DNA of 6,320 nucleotides from Opitutia bacterium UBA4654 (GTDB lineage Bacteria; Verrucomicrobiota; Verrucomicrobiia; Opitutales; Intestinicryptomonadaceae), in contig DHMA01000226.1 in NCBI GenBank assembly GCA_002405555.1, forward strand, positions 1-6,320. The letters run 5' to 3'. Both the position numbers and the translations under genes were made by a program. Shown piece after piece: positions 1-5,464 of this stretch. Within the stretch, counting starts at the first letter, position 1. Each line of letters opens with the position of its first letter. The notes beneath the pieces are model-generated. The model saw only the letters and a list, made by a program, of their open reading frames with translations, made no database searches and was not told where the DNA came from.

Positions 1-1
1 G

Positions 2-976
2 ACATATATCGAAAGCCGCAACCTCGCCGAGCCGCAAACCGCGCGTCCGGAACCGGACTCCGAAACATACCGCGAGCTTAAATGCGTCCTCGCCGACCAA
101 ATCTCCCTGCCCGTGCGCCCCGACGCCCACATGGAAATGGACTTGGGGCTGGATTCGCTCGGAAAAATCGCAATCCAGTGCTACGTCAAGGAAAACTACG
201 GCGTTGAGGTCGGCGAGCGCGATTTCGAAAAACACCCCTCCCTGCGCGAGTTCGCAAAACTCGTGGACGACAACCGCGACAACTCGTTCGAGAACCAGTC
301 GAAAAACATAACGTGGTCGGACATAATCAAAAGCGAGCCGTTCCCGACGCTCTCCAAGCCCAACTTCTTCCACTTCCTGTCAATCGACATTTTCAGGACG
401 TTCGCGCGGCTATTCTACAAAGTGTCGTTCGAGGGTCTCGAAAACATCGCGACCGACAAGCCCGTAATCATAGCCCCCAACCACCAGAGCTATCTCGACG
501 GGCTTTTCGTGGTGCTGCCGTTCTCTAAAACGCAAATCTACAAAACCTACTTCTTCGCAAAAGTCCGCAACATCATTAAAAGCGGCTGGATAAAAAACTA
601 CGCCAACCGCAGCAACGTAATTGTGATGGACATCAACGACAACGTGATTGAGGCGGTGCGCAAGCTCGCCGAGGCGGTGCGCGAGGGCAACAGAATTGTG
701 GTATTCCCCGAAGGCACGCGCACGAAAGACGGCGCGGTTGCGGAGTTCAAACAGACTTTCGCGATTATCGCAAAGGAAATGGGAGTGGCGGTCGTGCCAG
801 TGGCGATTACGGGCGCGTTCGAGGCGGTAAAATCGAACGCAACGCTCCCGACTTTCGGCGCAAAAATAGGAGTCCGCTACCTGCCGCCCATGACGGCAAA
901 CGAAGACGAGCCTTACGCAGACTTCGCCGCGCGGGTCAAGGCGGAGGTCGAAAACGCCTGCAAGCGGGGAAAGTAG
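2..976 (+). CDS. ACP-PlsC acyltransferase, C-terminal part of a larger (probably AMP-ligase-type) fusion; 5' partial
   Basis: The reading frame is open from the window edge, so the start lies upstream; 324 residues are visible. Residues ~23-90 form an acyl carrier protein domain with the phosphopantetheine site LGLDSLGK (Ser52). Residues ~100-324 form a PlsC/LPLAT acyltransferase with the catalytic NHQSYLD motif (His161, Asp166) and the acceptor-binding FPEGTR motif (235-240). Such enzymes move an acyl chain from a carrier to a lysophospholipid or glycerol phosphate at the inner membrane. ACP followed by PlsC is known at the C-terminus of long AMP-binding acyl ligases (functionally Aas-like), so an upstream adenylating domain is likely, but it is not seen here. 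A GTG at 113 could be read as a start, but it would cut off helix 1 of the ACP domain and is rejected. The stop is 3 bases before the next gene, suggesting an operon. Domain calls are firm; acyl donor and acceptor are inferred. Confidence 0.88.
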   Translation, partial: TYIESRNLAEPQTARPEPDSETYRELKCVLADQISLPVRPDAHMEMDLGLDSLGKIAIQCYVKENYGVEVGERDFEKHPSLREFAKLVDDNRDNSFENQSKNITWSDIIKSEPFPTLSKPNFFHFLSIDIFRTFARLFYKVSFEGLENIATDKPVIIAPNHQSYLDGLFVVLPFSKTQIYKTYFFAKVRNIIKSGWIKNYANRSNVIVMDINDNVIEAVRKLAEAVREGNRIVVFPEGTRTKDGAVAEFKQTFAIIAKEMGVAVVPVAITGAFEAVKSNATLPTFGAKIGVRYLPPMTANEDEPYADFAARVKAEVENACKRGK

Positions 977-979
977 GAC

Positions 980-1168
980 ATGGAAAGGACAATCGCCTTT
1001 TGCAGGCAAAACGGCTCGCAAGTCTACGTCTACAACGAAAAGAACGCTCTGCTGTTCACGAAAATCGGCACGCTCGTCGGCTACACGTCGGCGACGGTTT
1101 CCGTGAAAAGGGGCATGCGCACATACGTCTACGACGCCCGCGGCTCGCTGAAATTTTCGAGAGCCTAA
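980..1168 (+). CDS. Small hypothetical protein with an internal duplicated beta-rich motif
   Basis: This is a 62-residue protein starting with ATG three bases after the stop of the ACP-PlsC gene, with a GGGGA ribosome binding site (966-970) nine bases upstream. It has no signal peptide or membrane segment. It contains two related units: residues 4-28 and 39-61 both run T-[IV]-x-[FV]-x-R, then G, then YVY-[ND]-x-[KR]-x-x-L-x-F-[TS]-[KR]. They are joined by GTLVGYTSA. The alternation of aromatic and small residues with turn-like NEKN and DARG suggests paired beta-hairpins. I do not recognise a named family or function. Tight spacing on the same strand suggests co-transcription with the acyltransferase gene, but a role in lipid metabolism would be guesswork. 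The internal repeat and good start context make it likely to be a real gene rather than a chance frame. Confidence 0.72.
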   Translation: MERTIAFCRQNGSQVYVYNEKNALLFTKIGTLVGYTSATVSVKRGMRTYVYDARGSLKFSRA

Positions 1169-1368
1169 GCCGCGGCGCATGTCGCGCAAAAGCAGAGGGG
1201 AAAAATTTTTGCCCCAGCGCGAAAATTCCCCCGCGCCCGATATGCGCGATACGCGCGCGGCGGGCTGACGCGGAAAATTCAAAGCCGAACGAAACGCCCG
1301 CAAAGCAACCCCGCAAATTCGCGCGGCGCAAACCGCCACTGCGGCGGCGGGTCGAACTCAATGGGCGC
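1169..1368. other. Convergent intergenic region, no gene seen
   Basis: This is noncoding sequence between the converging small plus-strand gene and purT. It is rich in CGCG-type words. It contains a near-palindrome at 1197-1215, where GGGG, AAAAATTTTT and CCCC surround a self-complementary A/T core, and a second GAAAATTCCCC segment just downstream (1221-1231) that could pair with its left half. The short frames crossing it have no plausible start site or recognisable protein. I see no RNA gene or promoter I could defend. Confidence 0.5.
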
Positions 1369-1409
1369 AAAAAAAACGCCGCATTCGCAAACAGCGGGCG
1401 CGGCGTTTT
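1369..1409 (-). terminator. Rho-independent terminator of purT, possibly bidirectional
   Basis: The arms AAAACGCCGC (1373-1382) and GCGGCGTTTT (1400-1409) are perfectly complementary over ten pairs around a 17-base loop, in which CGC (1386-1388) and GCG (1394-1396) can pair further. Read on the minus strand the stem is followed by eight T (complement of 1369-1376), a good U-tract 16 bases past the purT stop. Read on the plus strand only four T follow, so it would be a weaker stop for the converging plus-strand genes. Confidence 0.8.
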
Positions 1410-1424
1410 CTGTTTCGCGGAAAA

Positions 1425-2609
1425 TCAGAGCAGTTTGATTTTCAGGTCGGCGAGCATTTCCTCGGTGACTGCGTCCGCCTCTTTTATAGTGTCGCGCCGC
1501 GCGAGCAAAACGCCCATTCTGCGGTGTCCGTCAACGCTCGGCTTGCCGAAAAGCCGCATGTCGGTAAGCGGACGCGAAAGAACCTTTTCCAAGCCCGAAT
1601 ATTCAAGCATGTCCGACTTCCCCTCCACGACGACCGCCCTGCTTGCCGACGCCCCGTAGTTTTCGATTTTCGCAATCGGAATGCCCAAAATTGCGCGGGC
1701 GTGAAGCGCGAACTGCGAAAAGTTTTGCGAAATCATCGTTACCATGCCCGTGTCGTGCGGTCTCGGCGAGACTTCGCTGAACAGAACTTCGTCGCCCTTG
1801 ACGAACATCTCCACGCCGAAGATTCCGTATCCGCCGAGCGCGTCGGTAATTTTCTTTGCGCATTCCCGCGCGGCTTCGAGAGCCTTTTGCGACATCGGGT
1901 ACGGCTGCCAGCTCTGGCGGTAGTCGCCGTCAACCTGCCTGTGCCCTATCGGCTCGCAGAACGAAGTTCCGCCGCTGTGGCGCACGGTAAGCAGGGTGAT
2001 TTCGTAGTCGAAATCCACAAAGCCCTCGACAATCACGCGCCCGCCGCCCGCGCGGCCGCCCGACTGCGAATATTCCCACGCGTGTTCGACGTCCGCCGCC
2101 GAGCGCACAACGCTCTGCCCGTGCCCCGACGAGCTCATGATGGGCTTCACAACGCATGGCATGCCGATTTTTGCCAACGCGGCGTCGAACTCCGCGCGTG
2201 TGGAGGCGAACGCGTACGGCGACGTTTTCAGCCCGACCGTTTCGGCGGCGAGCGTGCGTATGCCCTCGCGGTTCATTGTGAGGTTGACCGCCTTGGCGGT
2301 CGGCACTACGTTGAATCCGCGGGCTTCGAGTTCGAGCAGTTTGGAAGTCGCAATCGCCTCGACTTCGGGAATGATATAGTCGGGCTTTTCGGAAAGGACG
2401 AGTTTTTCGAGCGCGTCGGCGTCGAGCATGGAAATCACATGCGAGCGGTCCGCCACCTGCATGGCGGGGGCGTCGGCGTATCTGTCTACGGCGATGACCT
2501 CCACGCCGAGGCGTTTCAGCTCAATCGCGACCTCCCTGCCCAATTCGCCGCTGCCGAGCAGCATCGCCTTTGTGGAATTGGATTTGTAAGGCGTTCCGAT
2601 TTTCGTCAT
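1425..2609 (-). CDS. purT: Formate-dependent phosphoribosylglycinamide formyltransferase (GAR transformylase 2)
   Basis: PurT is a cytosolic ATP-grasp enzyme that uses formate, ATP and glycinamide ribonucleotide (GAR) to make formyl-GAR, the folate-independent version of the third step of purine synthesis. It is 394 residues long, against about 392 in E. coli, and conserved positions line up almost without offset. GSGELG (19-24) binds GAR, followed by Glu82. The ATP site includes Arg114, Lys155, SSGHGQ (160-165), Glu195 and Glu203. Glu267 and Glu279 bind magnesium, and SEVSPRPHDTGMV (278-290) is a family hallmark. One oddity is His163 where I recall Lys in the E. coli loop. The ATG overlaps the stop of the upstream fusion gene as ATGA and has an AAGGAG site seven bases upstream, so translation is probably coupled. 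A terminator follows the stop. The identification is essentially certain; any functional link to the envelope gene upstream is unclear. Confidence 0.98.
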   Translation of the reverse strand: MTKIGTPYKSNSTKAMLLGSGELGREVAIELKRLGVEVIAVDRYADAPAMQVADRSHVISMLDADALEKLVLSEKPDYIIPEVEAIATSKLLELEARGFNVVPTAKAVNLTMNREGIRTLAAETVGLKTSPYAFASTRAEFDAALAKIGMPCVVKPIMSSSGHGQSVVRSAADVEHAWEYSQSGGRAGGGRVIVEGFVDFDYEITLLTVRHSGGTSFCEPIGHRQVDGDYRQSWQPYPMSQKALEAARECAKKITDALGGYGIFGVEMFVKGDEVLFSEVSPRPHDTGMVTMISQNFSQFALHARAILGIPIAKIENYGASASRAVVVEGKSDMLEYSGLEKVLSRPLTDMRLFGKPSVDGHRRMGVLLARRDTIKEADAVTEEMLADLKIKLL

Positions 2610-4519
2610 GATAATTCTCCTTTGTTTTTATTTGCAAATGATAAAACCGCGTTTTCGACCTGCGCGACCGAAACCCCGCGTACGTCGCCGCCGCCCTGCA
2701 ATGGGCAGCCGTCGGGCACGATTTCGACATGCGGGGCGTAGAATGCAAAGCCGTTTCTTAGCGGATTCGTCGCGCCGTAAATCGCGACGGTTTCAAGGCC
2801 GAGGGCGTTTGCGATGTGAAGTTCGTTGCAGTCGGTGCCGACGGCGAGGGAGCATTCGGCGATTTTTTCGACGCTCGCGGCGGTGTCGAATTTCCCCGCG
2901 AAGTTTTCGATTTCGGCGAACTCGGCGCATTTCGCGATTTCGAACGCCGTGCGCGAGTCCGACTCTCCGCCGAACACCGCGAACTTCGCGTCGGGAAGCT
3001 TCGCCGAAAGCGACTTCACAAGGGCGCACCATTTTTCCGCGCTCCACGCGTGCCCGCCCTCTCCGCCGCACAGCACGGCAATCCGCAAACCGCCCGATTT
3101 CGGTTTTCCGAAGGGGTCGAGCGGGGAATAGTCGGGCTCGCCGCGAAGCCCGAACTTCCGCATGAACGCGAGGTATTCGAGCGCGACGTGCTCCGCCGAC
3201 TGCGCGGCGTCGGGCGAATAGACGCCTTTCATGAAAAATCTGCGGCGCGACGGGCGCAACGCCAGACGGAAGTCTGCCCGCATGAGCAGAGACTGGAAGT
3301 CGTCCGCAAAGGAGTCGGGGAAGACGAGGTGGACGTCGGGATAGCGTTCGTAGAGACGGCGGAACGCGCGGGCGCGGGCGAAAAATCCGTCGGCGCGGTC
3401 GGGCACGGAAATCACTTCGTCGGCAACGCCCATGAGCCGCACGAGAACCGCGTACTTGTTTTGCACAAGCAGCGAAACCGCGGCGTCGGGGCGCGACTTC
3501 CTCAGCTGCCGCACGAGCGGCAGAAGCGCAAGCGTGTTGCGGAAGGAGTCGGGCGGAGTTATGAAAATGCGGGTGTTGCGCGGAAGCTCGGCACGCCCCG
3601 CGCGTTTCAGCGCGATGTCGAGCGTTTCGCCGCCAAGCTCCAAGCCGAGCGCGTGCATGGCGGGGCGCGTAGACCACTGCCAGCGGCGGTGCAGCCAAAG
3701 CCAGTCGTACCGCGCGACGGGGTCGGAGCGGAGTTTTTCGGTAAGCCACGCGTCGCCCTCGGCGGTAATCTCCTCCTTGGTTTTGCCCTCGAAATAAACG
3801 CCGTCTATGCGCGACCTCCAAAAGCCCGTGCGGGTTGCCCAAAACGCGGCGCAGTCCGCCTTTCCGCTCTCGACGAGAATCCCGGGGAGTTCGGTCGTCG
3901 TGCAGATTCTGTCGAGCAGAAGCGAACGCGCCCCGTGGTATGTTTTCTGGTCGAAAAGCACCGCCACGCAGCCCTCCGCGCGGAGGAATTTCACGGCGGC
4001 AAAAAGCCCTTTCTTGCGTGAGAGAAGCTCAACCCCGAACCGCTGGCGGCTCGACTTCACCCAGTTTTCGAGCGCGGGGCTGTCGAACGGGCGGTAGAAT
4101 ACGCCCGTCGGCGGAGTTTTTTTGTCGGTGAGAACGGGGAACATCGTGATGGTTTCCATCATCGCGAAATGCGGAATCATCAGAACCGTCGCGCGGTGTT
4201 TCGAGCCGAGCTTTTCAAGTTCCGACAAAACGAAGCCGCTAACCGAAATGCGCGAGCGCAGGTTTTCGTTCGAAAGGTGCGGGCTTGCCAGCACGAACAG
4301 CGCCATCTCGACCATTCGCCTGCAAGACTCGAACGCGATTTTCCGCCGCGCGGCGCGTGGCATGTCGGGAAAAGCGTGCGATATGTTCGAATGCGCAACC
4401 CTGATTCTGCCGAAGGGGCACGAATAAATCAGCCAGCCCACGGAAACGCACAGCGCGTTCGCCAGCCATTCGGGCATCGCCGCAATGCCCCGTCCCAAAA
4501 CTGAAAGCACAAACTTCAT
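2606..4519 (-). CDS. Fusion of LpxL/HtrB-like lipid A acyltransferase and family 9 glycosyltransferase (heptosyltransferase-like)
   Basis: This is a 637-residue, two-domain envelope protein. Residues ~1-290 resemble LpxL/HtrB late acyltransferases: an N-terminal hydrophobic stretch (~13-35), RVAHSNISHAFP (~40-51), the catalytic HX4E motif HFAMME (His117, Glu122), FDQK (189-192), and the closing YDWLWLHRRWQ (271-281) typical of the family. Residues ~315-637 resemble family 9 glycosyltransferases such as WaaC/WaaF: a Rossmann-like start with DSFRNTLALLPLVR, a CGGEGG...AEKW segment (~484-497), then GTDCNELHIANALG (561-574) and IYGATNP (580-586). The usual DSGPMH-type motif reads DCNELH, keeping Asp563 and His568. 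By family, the N-half would add an acyl chain to lipid A at the inner membrane and the C-half would add a core sugar, perhaps heptose; both substrates are inferred. The ATG at 4519 has a GGGGGA site; a TTG 39 bases upstream is less likely. The stop overlaps the purT start. Confidence 0.9.
   Translation of the reverse strand: MKFVLSVLGRGIAAMPEWLANALCVSVGWLIYSCPFGRIRVAHSNISHAFPDMPRAARRKIAFESCRRMVEMALFVLASPHLSNENLRSRISVSGFVLSELEKLGSKHRATVLMIPHFAMMETITMFPVLTDKKTPPTGVFYRPFDSPALENWVKSSRQRFGVELLSRKKGLFAAVKFLRAEGCVAVLFDQKTYHGARSLLLDRICTTTELPGILVESGKADCAAFWATRTGFWRSRIDGVYFEGKTKEEITAEGDAWLTEKLRSDPVARYDWLWLHRRWQWSTRPAMHALGLELGGETLDIALKRAGRAELPRNTRIFITPPDSFRNTLALLPLVRQLRKSRPDAAVSLLVQNKYAVLVRLMGVADEVISVPDRADGFFARARAFRRLYERYPDVHLVFPDSFADDFQSLLMRADFRLALRPSRRRFFMKGVYSPDAAQSAEHVALEYLAFMRKFGLRGEPDYSPLDPFGKPKSGGLRIAVLCGGEGGHAWSAEKWCALVKSLSAKLPDAKFAVFGGESDSRTAFEIAKCAEFAEIENFAGKFDTAASVEKIAECSLAVGTDCNELHIANALGLETVAIYGATNPLRNGFAFYAPHVEIVPDGCPLQGGGDVRGVSVAQVENAVLSFANKNKGELS
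2617..2622 (-). promoter_or_regulatory. Ribosome binding site of purT inside the end of the fusion gene
   Basis: AAGGAG on the minus strand lies seven bases before the purT ATG and inside the last codons of the upstream gene. With the ATGA stop/start overlap, this fixes the purT start and favours translational coupling, with ribosomes terminating on the fusion gene and restarting on purT. Confidence 0.85.
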
Positions 4520-4524
4520 TTTCT

Positions 4525-4530
4525 TCCCCC
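4525..4530 (-). promoter_or_regulatory. Ribosome binding site that selects the ATG start of the fusion gene
   Basis: The minus strand reads GGGGGAAGAAA directly before the ATG at 4519. The purine-rich GGGGGA core is five bases from that ATG. The in-frame TTG at 4558 is preceded by AATTTAC with no comparable site. The protein from the ATG also begins with a normal LpxL-type N-terminus, so the ATG is preferred. Confidence 0.65.
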
Positions 4531-4594
4531 ACCCTACACAATCGGCAAAAAAAAGCAAAGTAAATTACGCCGCCCGCGCGGCGCATGCGGGCGC
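4531..4594 (-). promoter_or_regulatory. Leader region of the fusion gene with a GC hairpin
   Basis: This short gap between the trpA terminator and the fusion gene must hold the fusion gene's promoter if that gene is not read through from trp. On the minus strand it has a perfect six-pair GC hairpin (arms 4578-4583 and 4568-4573, four-base loop), then an AT-rich stretch with TTTACT and a run of seven T (4554-4548). The hairpin plus T-rich stretch could be a second weak terminator or part of the leader. No standard -35/-10 pair is convincing, so the promoter is only inferred from position. Confidence 0.35.
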
Positions 4595-4621
4595 AAAAAA
4601 ACCTCCCGCGCGGGAGGTTTT
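4595..4621 (-). terminator. Strong Rho-independent terminator after trpA
   Basis: CCTCCCGC (4602-4609) and GCGGGAGG (4610-4617) form a perfect inverted repeat, extended by AAAA and TTTT to a 24-base palindrome (4598-4621). On the minus strand the stem is followed by seven T (complement of 4595-4601). It lies 28 bases past the trpA stop and ends the trp transcription unit. On the plus strand only four T follow, and no plus-strand gene needs it. Confidence 0.9.
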
Positions 4622-4649
4622 GCGCTTTGCGGAATTTGCGTTTGCAATG

Positions 4650-5453
4650 CTATCTTTTCATCTGCGCCGCAAGCGACGAAACGAAGTCCGCCGCCGCGTC
4701 CAACGCCGCCGCCTCGCCGCGCTCGACGTATGTCTTGTACGCCAAATCCACGAACTTGCTGCCCACAACGACCGCGTCCGCGCTCTCCGCCGCCGCGTGC
4801 GCCATTTCGGGGTTCGAGATTCCGAAGCCCGCAGCCACCGGCAAAACCGACGCCTTGCGAACCTCCGCAAGCCTTGCCGCAATGCCCTCGGGCAAAGCCC
4901 CGCGCGCGCCCGTTACGCCCGCCACGGTTACGTAATACAGGAATCCCGCGCCCTTTTCCGAAATCCTCCGAATGCGGTCGGGCGACGACGTCGGAGCGGC
5001 GAGCGGTATGAACTCTATCCCCTTCGGCGACGACTTGGAGACGACCTCGTCGGCCTCCTCCAAGGGAACGTCCACAACCAGCAGGGAGTCTATGCCCGCG
5101 GCGGCGCATTCGTCCACGGTCTTCTCCACGCCGAGCTTGAAAATCGGGTTGAAGTACGAGAACATCACAAACGGCGTTTCGACGCCGCGCGAGCGCAGGC
5201 GTTTTGCGAGAGCAACAACCTTTTCGAGCGTCGCGCCGCCGTTGAGGGCGCGGCGGCTCGCCGCCTGAATCGTCTTGCCGTCCGCCATGGGGTCTGAGAA
5301 CGGAACGCCGAGTTCGATGATGTCCGCGCCCGACGCGCAGATGCGTTCTATCAATTTTTCGGAAAATTCGATGTTCGGGTCGCCGCAGCTTACGAATACG
5401 ACGAGCGCCGCCCTGTTTTCCCTTGCGAGTTTTTCAAAAAGTTTGGAAGTCAT
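4650..5453 (-). CDS. trpA: Tryptophan synthase alpha subunit
   Basis: TrpA cleaves indole-3-glycerol phosphate to indole and glyceraldehyde 3-phosphate and channels the indole to TrpB in the cytosolic alpha2-beta2 complex. It is a 267-residue TIM barrel of normal length (E. coli 268). The catalytic pair is Glu47 (IELGVPFSDP) and Asp58 (MADGKTIQAAS). Other family marks are FSYFNPI (98-104), DVP with Asp128 (the loop that signals to TrpB), the flexible loop GVTGARGALP (179-188), and GFGIS (209-213) plus VVVGS (228-232) for phosphate binding. ADGKTIQ has Lys where Pro is usual (ADGPxIQ), a mild variation. The ATG at 5453 sits nine bases after the trpB stop, with an AGGA site (5461-5464) overlapping that stop. 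It is the last gene of the unit, followed by a strong terminator. Confidence 0.98.
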   Translation of the reverse strand: MTSKLFEKLARENRAALVVFVSCGDPNIEFSEKLIERICASGADIIELGVPFSDPMADGKTIQAASRRALNGGATLEKVVALAKRLRSRGVETPFVMFSYFNPIFKLGVEKTVDECAAAGIDSLLVVDVPLEEADEVVSKSSPKGIEFIPLAAPTSSPDRIRRISEKGAGFLYYVTVAGVTGARGALPEGIAARLAEVRKASVLPVAAGFGISNPEMAHAAAESADAVVVGSKFVDLAYKTYVERGEAAALDAAADFVSSLAAQMKR

Positions 5454-5460
5454 TTTAAAA

Positions 5461-5464
5461 TCCT
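5461..5464 (-). promoter_or_regulatory. Ribosome binding site of trpA overlapping the trpB stop
   Basis: The minus strand reads TAGGA, where TAG is the trpB stop and AGGA is the site seven bases before the trpA ATG. This packing supports co-translation of the two subunits in near-equal amounts. Confidence 0.7.

Noticed and set aside
113..115. GTG at 113 as the start of the ACP-PlsC gene
   Set aside because: The frame is open to the window edge, and this start would remove the first helix of the ACP domain.
410..1339. Minus-strand open frame of 309 codons opposite the acyltransferase and small protein genes
   Set aside because: It is antisense to the PlsC domain, with Arg/Val/His-rich composition and no domain.
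1524..2741. Long plus-strand open frame of 405 codons opposite purT
   Set aside because: It lies antisense to a certain gene. Its product is rich in Arg, Ala, His and Val from GC-rich codon shadows, with no recognisable domain.
2793..3842. Minus-strand open frame of 349 codons in another frame of the fusion gene
   Set aside because: It is extremely Arg/Ala-rich and lies wholly inside the true coding frame; it is a shadow. There is also no sign that it marks a frameshift, since the main frame keeps its motifs throughout.
2816..4021. Long plus-strand open frame of 401 codons opposite the fusion gene
   Set aside because: The GC-rich sequence keeps the antisense frame open. The composition is low in complexity (Arg/Ala/Gly) and no motif is visible, while the minus strand encodes two clear enzyme domains.
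4517..4558. TTG start at 4558 giving a 650-residue fusion protein
   Set aside because: It has no ribosome site and adds 13 residues with no family counterpart. The ATG at 4519 has a GGGGGA site and gives a normal N-terminus.
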